Source of the DNA: Carya illinoinensis
Lineage: Eukaryota; Streptophyta; Magnoliopsida; Fagales; Juglandaceae
NCBI RefSeq assembly: GCF_018687715.1
Contig: NC_056766.1
Span: forward strand, 14,764,001-14,828,000
DNA: 64,000 bases
Direction: 5' to 3'
This document shows, piece by piece, positions 1 through 12,134 of this stretch. Within the stretch, counting starts at the first letter, position 1, and each line of letters begins with the position of its first letter. Under the pieces are notes generated by a model that had not been told where the DNA came from, did no database searches, and saw only the letters and a program-made list of their open reading frames with translations. The position numbers and the translations under genes were made by a program.

Positions 1-282
1 TTACTCATATCACCCCAAACAAAATTAGATAGGACAACCAAACTATCCAAATATTACAAAGTAAATTATCCAAATATCAGATAGCAAATAATATATATTA
101 ACCAAAATAGACCAGATAAAACTAGAAAACTGCCCAAATGCTCCATAGATTAAACATGCTAAAAAAAAAAAAAGAATCTAAGTCTATATGGGCCTATGGC
201 TGTGGCAATATAATCTGAGTTTCTGATAGAACATCCTTCTATTGACAAGAAAAAAACAATAGTTAGTATTGTTGTAAATAAA

Positions 283-2360
283 TTAATAATAGTAAGTATA
301 AAATAATAAAATAGCAATAGGCAGTTGAAATAAATAGATTACACTTATAAAATTTGTTGATAATCTTTTAAGTCCATATAATACTCTAACCCAATCAGAC
401 CCACATAATAACATATGAATAGTTTCAGTTGACAATGAAGCTCGATGAGGATCAATGACTCTGTCTCCTGTGCTAAATGTTGATTCTGAGCTAACTATGG
501 TAATTGGTGTAGCCAATATATCTCAGGCCAATTTGGACAAAGTTCAAAATTTGAGACTACTTGTTTTCCACCAATCTAGGGCATCGAAACTTGCATTTGA
601 ACCCTCTTCACAGATACATATACTCTCATCTAAATAATATTTTAGTTCTGATTTATTAGGCTGTACAATATCAACACTTCTAACAAAAGATTTAAATAAT
701 AACTGGCCACTCAACATGCTTCTCCCAGTCTCAACACTTGAGGAAGAACCAGATACATTCATTTGAGCATTATCCTACTCTCTTTCTACCTCAAGAGTTA
801 AATTACATTCATAAACATACTCATCATATAATTCATGCAACACTTGAGAGACATGATCAATCTGCAATTGACATCAATAGATTACACTCCCCTCACTAAT
901 TGTCAAACTTAGCGCTCATTTTCCTTACTATTGATTTCATATACTCATTTTCATCTCTACTCTTCTTACCTAAAATGTACTTCATTCTCCAAACTTCAGA
1001 AAGAAATATGTTTTCTGTTGGGTAATCACTTCCGGATATAATATTAATGACTTCATTGAAAATAGATAGTAGTTGACAAACATTTTCATCTTGCCCACAC
1101 TCTTCAACAGTTGAAACTCATTCAAAACATTTATCTCTATCACCATTTCTAGGAAAAACTTCTTTGAACTATTGCAGCATTCAACATTAAATAAGTGTTG
1201 TTTCATCTTGTAGGCACATATAAAATCAGTTTCTTTTAGGGTAATTGCAACTGTTTTGCAATTTCACTAAACTATTTTAGCCTACTCTCTGATGCTACCA
1301 GATATTTTATACCATCTCTTATACAATCAACAATATCCATAATCTCCTCAAGTCCATATTGTACAAGTAAATTTGTTATATGCACACAACAACATACATA
1401 AAATAGTTTCCCACCTACAATCAATGTTTTCTTCAACCTAAAATCATCATTCAAGATCCGAATGGCAAAATCATTAAAACTAGCCTTGTCAACAGTAATT
1501 AAACTAATTTTATTCTCAAACTTCCAATTTTGAAAACACTTTTTAAAGCATCAGGAATAAGAAGGCCAATATATGGAGGTGGCACATTACAAAAGTTCAA
1601 TACACGCATCTAAAGATGCCAATCAATATCTATAAAATGGCATGTCACTACCATATATGAAAGTTTTTTTTTACAGGAAATCCACATGTCAGTTGTGATA
1701 TGAACTTTATTCACATGTTTAAGCAAAATCCTTAACTTTGTCTTTTCATTTCCATAAGTTCTTATGTATTCTTTTTTTGCAGCAGCTTGAGACATTTTTT
1801 TCCAATATAGAGTGTTTGCACTCATGAATTTATTAAATACGACATGCTCCATTAAAGAGAATGGATATTCATGGTAAAGTATCATATGAGCGGTAAGCTC
1901 TTGGACCCTATTACAATCATAGGTAAAGTTTGAGACAGTGAAGTCACCATCTGCCTCCTTAAACTCAACTGCTAAGACTTTTTATTTTTTCTTAGATCTC
2001 ATGTATGGCAAACAGGTTAGAAAGTGTCTATGTAGTGTAGTCGTAGAACTTGATAGAGAAGCTTTGAACAACGTTTTACACCACTTTCATTGAGGCTGTT
2101 TAACCCCATCTCTATCAACCTCGACAAAATCATTTCATGCATCAGAAGTCCTCTGTTTTTTTTTTTTTTTTTTTTTTTGTTCTTTCATAGGCTACTGTTT
2201 GAACTTCTATGGAAAGGCCCCCAGTAGACACAGTATTAAAGGCCTAACTATTTGCAGTGTCTCCATCATTATCAGATATGGGCTCTACTAAGCTAATCCT
2301 AATTAAGTTTTCATTTTCATACTCTTCTATCGAATCAACTTCATTCACTAGATTACCCAT
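283..2360 (-). pseudogene. hAT transposase (RICESLEEPER/BED zinc-finger type), decayed
   Basis: Read on the minus strand, fragments of one hAT transposase follow in order. An acidic N-terminus (ATG at 2360) leads to a BED-like piece (TSDAWNDFVEVDRDGVK near 2110-2150). Next come the core pieces: HEYPFSLMEHVVFNKFM and HITTDMWISC near 1690-1880, CCVHITNLLVQYGLEEIMD and DGIKYLVASESRLK at 1272-1400. The C-terminal hATC dimerisation region covers 350-760 (SELKYYLDE, FDALDWWK, TIVSSESTFSTGDRVIDP). Intact relatives are about 650-700 residues, which fits the span. The frame is broken repeatedly by stops and shifts, and a T-run at 2159-2178 interrupts the N-terminal part, so no single protein can be made. 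The family cuts and pastes DNA elements with 8-bp target duplications. The family call is firm; activity is excluded by the breaks. Confidence 0.9.
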
Positions 2361-2429
2361 TTGCTAGGGTCTAATATTTTGTAAACACAACCAAAAAATA
2401 CAATAAGCATATAGACATTGATCAAAAAT

Positions 2430-2700
2430 TAAAACAATCTTGTCTTGGCGGCACAAGGTGCCTCCAAAAGTAAGGATACTAAAAAATGTTAAAGTCAAAA
2501 TAATATAACTCCAACAGTTTTGTCATACAGTCTTGCCTTGATGGCCTAATGTGCCTCTAGAAGGAAAAACTGATATAGTTGATTAATATCAACTAAAACA
2601 TATGTTAAAGTCAAACTAATTTGACTCGAACAATTTTAGTATACAATTTTGCCTTAGTGGCTCAATGTGCCTCCAGAAGCAAGGCACCTCAACAACATAA
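2430..2700. repeat. Degenerate repeats of about 85-120 bp
   Basis: Three related stretches (near 2440, 2526 and 2644) share a pattern of CTTGYCTTG, GGC and TGCCTCYAGAAG. They lie upstream of the hAT transposase on its minus strand. Spacing is uneven and copies are diverged, so this is a weak call. Confidence 0.4.
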
Positions 2701-2759
2701 ACACAAAATAAATTGGATAAAATTTATCGATCAAAACATATTAAATACTGGTACATTTC

Positions 2760-3410
2760 GTAGTTGAAGCAAGAATATAAACACAAGACACATTGGATAA
2801 GATTAATCAAGTAAGACATGTTAAAGATGACATAATTAAATAGTTGAAACAATCACCATATATGATCATTTAAAATCAACCAAAACAGATTCAAAAAAGT
2901 ATATTTAAATACTTGAAGCAAGAACATAAACAGAGGACAGGTTGAATAAGATTAATCAACCAAATCATGTTAAAGATAGTATAATTAAATAGTTGAAGCA
3001 AGAATCATAAATAATAATTTAAAATCAACCAAAACATATTCAAGAAAGTATACTTTAAGTCTTGAAACAAGAACATAAGCAGAGAACAGGTTGAATAAGA
3101 TTAATAAACCAAATAATGTTAAAGATAGAATAATTAAATAGTTGAAGCAAGAACCATAAATAATAATTTAAAATTAACCAAAACAGAATCAAAACAGCAT
3201 ACTTTAAGTGTTGAAGCAAGAACATAAACAGATGACAGGTTGAATAAGATTAATCAACCAAATCATGTTAAAGATAGCATAATTAAATAGATGAAACAAG
3301 AACTATAAATAATAATTTAAAATCAACCAAAACAGATTCAAAAAAGCATACTTTAAGTCTTGAAGCAAGAACATAAACAGAGGACAGGTTGAATAAGATT
3401 AATCAACCAA
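2760..3410. repeat. Tandem repeat, about 149-bp unit, four copies plus a partial
   Basis: The landmark AGTTGAAGCAAGAA (or a close variant) recurs at 2841, 2991, 3140 and 3289, a spacing of 149-150 bp. Each unit carries AAAATCAACCAAAACA, CTTGAAGCAAGAACATAAAC and GACAGGTTGAATAAGATTAA. A shorter diverged copy begins near 2760. The array sits in the 5' part of the hAT element and may be its subterminal repeats, although it could be an unrelated minisatellite. Confidence 0.85.
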
Positions 3411-3680
3411 GATAGACATATTGGATAAACACATAACAAAACAAAAACACAGAACATATTGGATAAACACAAAACGGAACATAAACACATCAACACAGAA
3501 TAGAATAGAACTTAAACACATAAACACAGAAGTGACATAACAGAACAATTTATAAACACATAATAGAAAATAGTCATATAAACACAAAACACCATTTCAT
3601 AAACACATAAGCACAGAACATAACAATTTATAAACACAAAACAGAACAAATTATAAACACATAATTAGATAAACATGTTA
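3411..3680. repeat. Short degenerate A-rich repeats
   Basis: Variants of AACACATAAACACAGAACA recur irregularly, about every 20-40 bp. No gene is seen. The minus-strand frames here are open only because of the low complexity. Confidence 0.55.
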
Positions 3681-3937
3681 AAGAAAGCATGTTTACATAT
3701 TTTTAGTAGACATGAAACAAGAACCAAATCAAACAATAATAAGTATTAATCACTGCATTGTTGACTGCAAGTTTTGCTTTAACTTTTAGAAGCAAGACAC
3801 GGTTTGGCTTGTAAGTTCTTTCTTCAAATGGTTTTTCCCTCAAAATTAAAATTTCCAATATAACAGCTATAATTCTTGAAACAGATAGTATAGTGCAAGT
3901 GCAATGTGCAAACAACAACAAGATCAAGATAGATATC

Positions 3938-4182
3938 ATAGATTGAAGTCATAAACAAAGACAGGGTCATAGAGACAATCAAGATGTCACACCATTTCGG
4001 AGTACTAGGGTTTACAAATACAATTACAAACATGAAAAAAAAATAATTAGATCTACAATACATAGATATCATAGATTGAAGTCATAAATAGAGACAATCA
4101 ATATGTCACGACTCAAACCATTTCGACGTACTAGGGTTTACAAATACAATTACAAACATGAAAAAACATAATTAGATCTACA
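3938..4182. repeat. Direct duplication of about 120 bp
   Basis: A stretch beginning CATAGATTGAAGTCATAAA at 3938 recurs at 4069. Both copies continue through ACCATTTCG, GTACTAGGGTTTACAAATAC and TTAGATCTACAATAC. The second copy has an internal deletion, and the copies differ at several positions. Confidence 0.8.
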
Positions 4183-4870
4183 ATACTAGAATTGCGAAAT
4201 AGTTAGGAGACAACTAGAGGTTAAAAAATAATCTAATAATTAGAAACATGAACAGGACCAGGAAAATCCAAAAATCTCCAAACTTCCAAAGGATTAAAGG
4301 AGTCAAGGACCAAATCTCCAAACTTCCCAATGAAATCGTTAGAAACATGAAAATAACCTGCCTAATCGACTGATGTGCAAACCAAATATAGAACCAAAGA
4401 AGCATAAACCATGAAATCAGAAATATAGTTGGTTGGGAGTCATAAATGCTAGCATTTAATAACCCATCTGTTTAAGCCTGACTGCCATCTCTGAGATTGA
4501 GATTGCAGTCAACAAACCAGCTGACGCCTTCTGCGAGGGTTTTGAGCAATCGTAGACTCCCAGACACAGAACAAGCCTTCAAGAATCAAAAATCAAGCCT
4601 TGATTCAAGGCTTCATTTAATCATTTCATGGATTAATCAACTAAGCGACAAGTTAGTTATTCGAAAATTGCAAATCACGATGAGTCTGAGAGGAAGTGAG
4701 TGAAACAGTGAAAGTAAAAGTAAAACGGCAGAAGCGTGAAGGACAAAGTGAAAGGACTGGGCGGCTAAGGTTAGAACTAGAAGTAAAAAGCAATGTAAAA
4801 GTTTAATTAACGGCTAAGATTTCTTTTTACAGATCCAACAGCTCCGAATATGTAATCCAACAGCTTATTG
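4183..4870. other. No gene recognised
   Basis: This is intergenic-looking sequence on the 5' side of the hAT transposase, perhaps its untranslated leader or promoter on the minus strand. Short open frames here (for example 4497-4703 plus) have no recognisable domain. Confidence 0.4.
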
Positions 4871-5680
4871 TTAGTTGTCACATTATATTTTGTGATATTA
4901 ACACTATACTACTAATAAATTATTAATTTATTATATTATATATTTATTAAATTATTAATACAACACCATATGTATATAAGTATATTATGTAAATATATAA
5001 TGTTATATATTATGTAAGACTATACTAGACTATACTACTAATAAGTTATTAATTTATAATACTATATATTTATTAAATTATTAATACACCACCATATGTA
5101 TATACTATAATACAAGTACTAATATGATATGTTAATATAATAATATTAACAAATGCTGATAAACCACTATATGATATGCTAATATGATATTATACTAATA
5201 AACCACAAACTTTCTTTCATAACAATATTAGTATATTAGTATATGTTATGCTAATATACCACCATACATTAGTAATAGTATATATTAGTATATGTTATGC
5301 TAATATACCACCATACATTAGTAATAGTATATATAATTATGAATGTAAATTAGTTATAATACAACTATTTGAGTGATTTTCTTTCTTTTTATATATTATA
5401 TATAAAATATTTTGTATAATATTATTTTTGTATAAAACTAATGTATTCATCATAACTTGTAAACTTATAATATTACATATTTATTGGCCTCATGTATTCA
5501 TCATAACTTCTAGTTCTATAAGACTAGAAGTTAATATTATAAATTTATATATAGCATATGTAGTGGACTATAAGTAAGACTAAGTCTATATACATAATTA
5601 TGAATATTATAAATTATATCTATAATATCTATATATATCTAACTTTTGGCTATTATATATATTGTATTATATATGTATAA
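4870..5680. repeat. AT-rich tract with internal direct repeats
   Basis: The stretch is almost entirely A and T. A segment of about 70 bp starting TATACTACTAATAA at 4905 recurs at 5031 (offset 126). A 49-bp unit containing TATGTTATGCTAATATACC occurs at 5242 and 5291. No coding signal is present. Confidence 0.75.
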
Positions 5681-5689
5681 ATATATACA

Positions 5690-5889
5690 AGTCGAGCTCA
5701 CGAGTCAAGTTGTGCTTCATACGAGTTTGTTCATGAACATTAATCGAGCCGGTCGAGCTTTATATGAGTTTGTATCGTTTAGTAATCGAGTATAATTCTA
5801 TGTTTAAGAACGACCCATTTAATATTCTATTCGAGTCGATTTCGAGTTTAATTGAGTCGAATTCAAGCTGCCTGTTCATTTTACAGCCC
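5690..5889 (-). mobile_element. hAT-like element terminus (GAGTCGA-rich subterminal region)
   Basis: On the minus strand the edge reads TAGGGCTGTAAAATGAACAG, followed by repeated CGAGT, GAGCTC and TCGACT motifs. That arrangement is common at the ends of plant hAT elements. It may be the 5' end of the element whose transposase lies at 283-2360, or an independent MITE. I found no matching opposite end in the window and no confirmed 8-bp duplication. Confidence 0.45.
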
Positions 5890-6300
5890 TATGTCTACAC
5901 TATAAGCATAAAAAAAAATTCAGTTAAAATCAATAAAATGTAATGGTGATAAAAACTTTATTCTTTTACATCATGTGAAGGTTTACTTGCGAAGGAAGAG
6001 CAATCTAAGGAGTAGAAAAAAAATTCTGGTGCATGTGTCCAAACTTGATTTGTTATATCCTGTAGGTGTATATAATAGTATTATTCATATACACAATATC
6101 AAAATGTGGAGAAAATATACAAATTGCTCTGGCAACAAAAAACCACCAAAGAAAGTACTTGGGTTCGAGGAGATACATATTGTGTGCCGCTCACATTGCA
6201 TTGATTTGCTATTTGACTACTCTACTCTCTAGGAAAAGATATGTAAGATTATCTTGTTAAATAATCAAGAGAACTAATTGTTTCGACAATAAAAAATTAA
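5890..6300. other. No gene recognised; flank of the FAR1-like pseudogene
   Basis: Short overlapping frames exist on the plus strand (5975-6232, 6066-6260) but have no domain. The stretch is downstream of the FAR1-like C-terminal half. Confidence 0.4.
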
Positions 6301-6307
6301 AAAACAA

Positions 6308-7321
6308 TTATGAAAGAGGAATCTCAATAGGATTACATCGCAATCTCCTTCTTGTACTAGCTTTCTTAAGAACCTTCTCAACAGGGTGCACTTTTTTCTT
6401 TGATGGTGGTCTTCCCTTACTCTGAACTACTAACGGACTAAGAACTGTACTTGTCCTGCCCTCCATGGAAGTAGGTGGATCAACTGGTTTGCTAGCACAC
6501 TGCGAATTGATGTCAGGGTACTCGAGCTTCAACTGCTCTAGTTAGCTGATCAATTTGACACAAGTGCGCTTGGCCTTTGAAGCATCCGAACACAATTCAT
6601 AGAAAACAATTTTGGATCCTATCGTACCTTTGTCCATCGTGGTTGTTACTCGACTCATAACTATTTTTTACAAAGATGTATTTTCACTTTATATCCTTAT
6701 TCCATCAACCCAAGATATATTTTGATGGTATTGTACTCTTGTCTAGCTGAGCCAAGATACAAAGAGCATGTCTGCATAATTTGTCTCCAAAACACTGTAG
6801 TTTGCACGTTTTATTATCACTCGCTCGAATCTTATTGGCAACTACGTACATGCATCTTCCACCCACACATCCCAAATACGAGGTAGTCAAATATAGAAAT
6901 TCCCAAAATTCATCTTGTGCTTCTTTGAACTTGGCAATTGTGTATGCTTTTTGAAACTACTCCTCGAGATGATAGTGATTGATGCAAGGAATCACAGTAT
7001 TAAATGAATTGAAGTTAGCAATGGCTTCATTTTCCACCTTCCTCCTAAGAGCTGAATCGCAAAATTGCTTTAGAGTGGTCTTTGATCAGTTAAATTAGTC
7101 ATAAAAAAATGCATTCATGCCTTCCCTCCATTCTGTAGTTGACATTCTAGTCCAAAATGTGTCTTTAGCATAGGCTGGTACCTAGAAATGCCGGTCGCTA
7201 TATAGTGATTCCAACCATGCATTCTCATATAAATCATATATATCGAGCAAATCAGACCAACATTCTTCAAATTCATGCTCACTTAAAGAGTCATACACAC
7301 ATTTCTGTAGTGCACCCTTAA
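6308..7321 (-). pseudogene. FAR1-RELATED SEQUENCE-like protein, C-terminal half
   Basis: FAR1/FHY3-type proteins are transcription factors derived from Mutator-like transposases. The minus strand here gives the C-terminal half of the MULE-type domain (KGALQKCVYDSLSEHEFEE, then KVENEAIANFNSFN). The SWIM zinc finger follows near 6740-6830 (CKLQCFGDKLCRHALCIL). The tail is rich in KGRPPSKKK. Several in-frame stops (near 7177, 7114, 6956 and 6711) show it is dead. The N-terminal half lies at 28686-30386. The break at the TTAA at 7318-7321 is the target site of the MITE that starts at 7322. It could be a host gene copy or a MULE transposase relative. Confidence 0.88.
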
Positions 7322-7497
7322 GATAGGTTTGGTAGCTAAGATAAGATACAAAATTCTTATCTAATCTCATCTCATTATTACAATTTTCACATAAAATATA
7401 ATAAACCATTCAACTTTTTCAAATCTTAAAACAATAATAATATTAAAAAATAGTATTTTATTCAACTTTCAACCTTCACCTAAGATTAAAAATTATT
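7322..7497. mobile_element. MITE, left part (split by Copia-1)
   Basis: The terminal repeat begins GATAGGTTTGG right after a TTAA. The rest of the MITE is at 28659-28685 and ends in the inverse, CTAAACCTATC, followed by ATTAA. The original element was about 200 bp with an AT-rich core. Its core resembles the MITE at 63782-63992. TTAA duplication is typical of piggyBac, and TWA of PIF/Harbinger, so the superfamily is left open. Confidence 0.75.
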
Positions 7498-7762
7498 TGT
7501 TGGTAATTTTTTAATACTATTTATTTTTTTACCATTAATTTCTTCTAATTTAAGAGCAAGCATTCAAATACCTTACGTTGATACATGTTTAAGTGGCAAC
7601 AGGCTGAAAATAAAGTTGTTGTTACTTTGGATTTTAACATGGTTTGAAGGCTAGTTAAAGTTGTTAACGTTGGCACCAGTTGTTAATGTTGGCCCCTTTA
7701 ATTCAATTTATTCATTTTCCCGTTTACGTCCCTTTACGTCCGGGTTAGTTTATTTTTGTCCA

Positions 7763-7793
<31 letters not shown>

Positions 7794-8156
7794 TGGTCAT
7801 TCGGTACGAGTGAGAAAAAAACATATTTTTTAGTGAGATACGAAAAACAAACTAGTGAGTATATATGTTTTAGAGTACTTCTAGACAATAGAGAGGTATT
7901 TTTTGAGTTGAGTTTTGGGCTCAACCACTTGTGTAGAGTTGGTTTGGGTTATATGAAGATCAATTAGGCTTTTGTATTTTAGAGGAGTCAAGTCAAGAGG
8001 AGTTCTGCTGCATCGGTTAAATTGAAATTTTATACACCGCAAAGGGCTTGAATCTCCTTAAAAAAAGCGAGATTTTTGTGCCTCAATCCAAATTGGCTTC
8101 TTTTGAATGTTAATTTCATTGTAATTTTTATTATATTATTGTGAAATTCACCAACA
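7498..8156 (+). repeat. Copia-1 5' LTR
   Basis: The 659-bp LTR pairs with 28001-28658. It contains a TA microsatellite at about 7762-7788. It is clearly diverged from its partner by substitutions and small indels, more than the Tekay-like LTR pair, so the insertion is older. Confidence 0.9.
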
Positions 8157-8173
8157 ATTTTAAGGACATTCAA

Positions 8174-9098
8174 CATGGAGCCTACAGTTGAAAAATCCAC
8201 ATAAAGCATTGGAGATCTTAACAAACCCTTCCGTTTCAAATGAGCCCATTTTAAGAGATGGAAGTGCAAAGTGCTCTTCTATCTAAGCCTTCTCAACGTC
8301 TCTTATGCTCTCACTGCAAAGAATGCTAGAAAGATCACCACTGAGAACATGACTGAAGCACAAGTGAAAGCTTACGAAGAAAAGATTGAAATATATATCA
8401 AAAATGAGTATAGCTGTCGAAGCTATCTTTTAAATTGTCTTGCTGATCAATTTTATGATTATTATAATACTACTTACACTTCTACAAAGAAAATTTGGAA
8501 AGCTTTACAAAGTAAATATGATACGGAAGAAGCCAGAGCGAAGAAATATGCGGCGAGTCGCTTCTTTCGATATCAAATGATTAATGGAAAGTCCGTCGTG
8601 GGGCAAGCCCAAGATTTTCAAATGGTTGTAGCAGAAGTTAGATCTAAAGGCATCAAGATTGGAGACAATCTAATTGTTTGTGCCATCATCGACAAGCTAC
8701 CACCTTCGTGAAGAGATTTTCAAAAGTCGATGCGCCATAAACGAAAGGAGACTTCCTTGGAGACGTTAATCATGAGTATTCGCGTAGAAGAGGAAGCTAG
8801 AGGGCAAGACGCTTTGGTCTTTCAAAATGGTAATGAGGATTCCATGACAAAGGTAAATTTAATTTCTGAAAATGATAGCTTGTCCAGAGGTCAAAATACA
8901 AGAAATAGTTATTTGAAGCCGCAACGAAAAGATTTCAAAAAATTTAGTAGACCTCACAAAAATAGCTTTCAAAGTCAAAAGGATAAGAACCAAGGACCCC
9001 TTCACAAAATCAAGCTTGTTTTGTTTGTGGTAAAAGTTGGCATTTTGCTCAAATTTGCAAGTTTTGAAAGCGAGAAAATAATTATCAAGTTAATGTAA
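8174..9098 (+). pseudogene. Copia-1 gag
   Basis: The frame opens shortly after the LTR with a start at about 8174 and shows early stops. It continues as a UBN2/retrotran_gag domain: [20 protein letters not shown], then [20 protein letters not shown] stop near 8709 sits at the conserved LPPSW position. The frame resumes through a basic stretch to a zinc-knuckle start near 9017-9056 (CFVCGK, then HFAQIC) in a shifted frame. Gag packages the element RNA. This copy is broken. Confidence 0.85.
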
Positions 9099-9099
9099 C

Positions 9100-9840
9100 T
9101 GAGGAACTTTTTGTAGCTATGATTACAAACATTAACATGGTTGAATTTGTTGAAGGGTGGTGGGCAGATTCTGGTGCCAATAAGTATGTCTGCTATAATA
9201 AAGATTAGTTCAAAAATTTTACTCTCTTTGAAGAAGAGAAGACTATTATGCTTAGTGATTCAAGTAAAACCAAGGTCATTGGGAGTAGTGAGGTCGAGTT
9301 AAAATTCACCTTGGGACATATATTGATGCTCAAAGATGTACTTTATACGCTGTCCATGAGAAAGAATTTGATGTCGAGTTTTTTACTCAACAAAGCGGGC
9401 TTCAAACAAACTATGGAATCTGATTAATATGTAATTACAAAAAATACAGTTTTTGTGGGCAAAGACTATGCTTGTAATGGAATATTTAAATTAAATATGA
9501 ATATAAAGCATAAAATGTTTCTCTTTATATGCATTCTTCTTTAATTTTTTTAGCATGCACGTTGATGTCTTGTCAATAGTTGATATGTTACAATCATGCG
9601 TAGTTTATGATTAATTCCTAGTCTGACGACAAATGTTTTTAAAAAAAATTGTGAAGCTTGTAGTTTTCCTAGATATGAAAGAAAAAATAGCCATCCATAT
9701 TTTTTTTCAAATTGGAATAAAATGGTTTTTGAGTGAGGTGTATTTTTTATATATAAAAAAAATAGATAAACAAAACTAGTGGGGGTCAAGGTTTTAGGAA
9801 ATAATATTTTTTTTAGAAAATTTCGGCCCAACACGTCTTT
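9100..9840 (+). pseudogene. Copia-1 protease and GAG-pre-integrase remnant
   Basis: An aspartic-protease region is visible near 9160 ([12 protein letters not shown]), with the conserved DSGA. The GAG-pre-integrase stretch follows at about 9575-9690 and includes a KNCEACSF zinc-binding piece. Several stops and a frameshift interrupt it. Beyond about 9700 the similarity fades, and no DDE integrase core is found on this side. Confidence 0.7.
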
Positions 9841-9948
9841 AGTATTCTTCAGTTTGCTTTTTTTTTTTTTTTAGTCTTTGGGAGTAAAGTCAAAAGTGAT
9901 TTAACTTCCGATATGAACTTTTTTTTAGAAGATTTATAGATATGAACG

Positions 9949-11566
9949 TGTTGTGAAAAACGATGACAATAAAGTGAAGAGAAAATCTATTCCTAAGCCG
10001 GTCTAAGACTCCAATACCACACACCAAAACGTGGCAACTCCGATCTAATCACCACGTCACGGTTTTTCTGCCCATCACAGCTGTCTCCCTTGCTTCTCAT
10101 CCCTCTCTCACTGCTCTCTCCCTCAGAAGCCTCTTGGGACCCAAATCTCACCTCGAACAGATCCCTGTCTCGCTACTCTCTCCCTCCCGAATCTCACTTC
10201 CCTCAAATCCCTCTCTCATTGCTCTCACCCTCACTTCTCCTAAATGCAAAAAACCGTCTCTTGTTGTCTTCCCCTCCCGTCTACATACCCTCAAGCCCTC
10301 TCTCCCTCACTTGTCTCTCACTTCCCTACCATAACCCTCTCTCTCTAACCCCAATCTATGAGTCAATACCATATTGGAGGAAATTACTTTGTCCAGATCT
10401 ATGGCTTAAAGACATGCATGCATCTGCGTCCAGCTCAATCTTCAATGCAAGTTTCTTAGAAACCCAAATAAGAGTTACCTAAGTACGACCTCAGAAAGTT
10501 TCTATTTGAAAACCTTTCTAATATTATCTTGCTCGGTGTTATTTGTACCAGGTTTATAAATACCCCCAAATAACTCCCTCCCCATTCAATTCAATTCGTA
10601 CATGACCACAAATAATTTCTATTTGAAAATCCTTCCTAACATTATCTTGCTGTAAGATTCCTAGTCTAATGTCGATCACATAGGCAACACCTCTTGCATG
10701 CCATTCTTATATTTGGAAGCATGAATTGTAGTGTAGGAAGCATTGGAAGAAGCTACAGACGTGAGTTTCAACAATTTCAACTGTTCTTGGAGAATGTGAA
10801 GATGTGAAGACGACCCCATTTAGCAAATCAATTTTATGTGCATTTACATATGTTGATGCAACATTTCTCACATTTTTTTATTGGTATATCTCTTGGTATA
10901 TCTCTTACTTGTCCCCTAGACAGTGGAAGAAAGACTATAGGACAACAGTGGCAGAAGAGACGGCAGCTGGCAGAAGATTTTGGGTTACCCAAGTGGGAGG
11001 GGCGACGCGTTGGAGGGAGCCTGGAAATTCGAAGATTTCGGCCCTTGGGGATAAAAAGGATGTTTTAATGGTAAAACGCCTGCTTTTTACTGTAGTAATT
11101 TTTTTTTTTAAAAAAAAAAGGCCACGTCAACAGCGTGTGGTGTAAGTTACTGTAGAGGCTTAAGTATAGCATAACTCTAAAGTGAAAAATTAATATGAAC
11201 GAGAAAACAATCACACACAACACAAGATTTACGTGGTTAAGCAAATTGCCTACGTCCATGGGAGCTGCAGAGGTTTTTATTACTTGAGGAATCACACAAT
11301 ACAATGGTGGGGTGATTACTGTACTTCTACAGTGTTCTACAGTACGACCATATGATATAATAATATATATAGTCAAACGGCGGAAAAAAATCCTAAATCC
11401 ATGTAAAAAGCATGTTCGCTCGAGCGGCATGTCGAGCAAACTTCCTTCCCGCATCCGCTCGAGCTCACTATTGAGCTGACATCATGCGTTCAACTCTGTC
11501 TGACTTCACTCGAGCGGCCAATGCCTCCGCTCGAGCCGTGTGGACCAGACTCCACAGTACTCAACA
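9949..11566 (-). repeat. Copia-2 3' LTR, split by a MULE
   Basis: The LTR pieces are 9949-9978 and 11187-11566, about 410 bp together. They match the intact LTR at 18793-19222. The gap is filled by the Mutator-like element at 9979-11177 plus the second copy of its 9-bp duplication. The LTR carries GCTCGAGCGG-type motifs and a poly-A-like run. Confidence 0.88.
9979..11177. mobile_element. Mutator-like element (possible Pack-MULE) in a Copia-2 LTR
   Basis: This 1199-bp insertion is flanked by TAAAGTGAA at 9970-9978 and 11178-11186, a perfect 9-bp duplication as expected for Mutator. The ends form long imperfect inverted repeats. Both start GAG, carry YTAAGCC at about position 15, CACCACAC or CCACACACC further in, and ACGTGGC at about position 55. 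There is no transposase. The interior has a CT-rich stretch with imperfect repeats (10080-10350), which looks like a captured 5' leader, and a direct repeat of TTTCTATTTGAAAA at 10499 and 10616. The donor gene was not identified. Confidence 0.82.
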
Positions 11567-11932
11567 ATTCTCCCACTTGGAGACTGGTACACTCGTTGTA
11601 TCACCGTCTTCTTCAAACATGATATCCTCCACCTCTATAACTCACTGCCCCTGTCTTCATGCTAAAAGACTAACTGAAGTTGCAACTTCAGTTTCTCAAG
11701 TGTAACACCCTTTGTCAACATATCAGTAGGGTTCTTGCTTCCACAAATCTTCTCAAGTAACAACAGTCCATCATCTAACAATGATCGTATAAAGTGATAC
11801 CTGATCTGAATGTGCTTGGTCCTGGAATGAAATGCTGGATTTTTGGCAAGGAATATGGCACTCTGACTATCACTGTAGAGAGTGCCTTTCTAATTCTTTT
11901 TACCCAATTCCTCCAAGAAGCCCTGTAGCCAT
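11567..11932 (-). pseudogene. Copia-2 RNase H, distal part
   Basis: The minus strand gives the second half of a Copia RNase H: LYSDSQSAIFLAKNP near 11840-11890, then KHIQIRYHFIR and a LTKG-like terminus near the polypurine tract. The first half is at 15163-15344. The hAT-like element at 11933 separates them, and the frame continues across the joined target site. The DSQSA and HFIR landmarks are those of Tnt1-like elements. Confidence 0.85.
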
Positions 11933-12134
11933 TAGGGGTGTGCATTCGGACCGGATTTTTATCCGGTCGAGTCTGAAAATCTGGATCCGGTTGAATCCGG
12001 GCGGTTATCCACCCGGATTACATCCGGGCGGTTATTATAAATCTGGATCCGTTTACGGATTCGGATTTATAACCCGGTAATCCGTAACCGGGTTATACAC
12101 CTGGTCAAATTTTTTTTCCCCCAAAACGACACCG

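Noticed and set aside
5975..6260. Two overlapping plus-strand frames
   Set aside because: No domain, short, and at the edge of the FAR1-like pseudogene flank.
7762..7790. TA run as an origin or hairpin
   Set aside because: Simple microsatellite within an LTR, present at a different length in the partner LTR.
9550..9834. 94-codon minus-strand frame
   Set aside because: Shadow of the Copia-1 GAG-pre-integrase region on the other strand.
10090..10482. 130-codon serine/leucine/proline-rich frame in the MULE
   Set aside because: Low-complexity CT-rich sequence with two overlapping open frames; no domain. Kept only as a possible captured leader.
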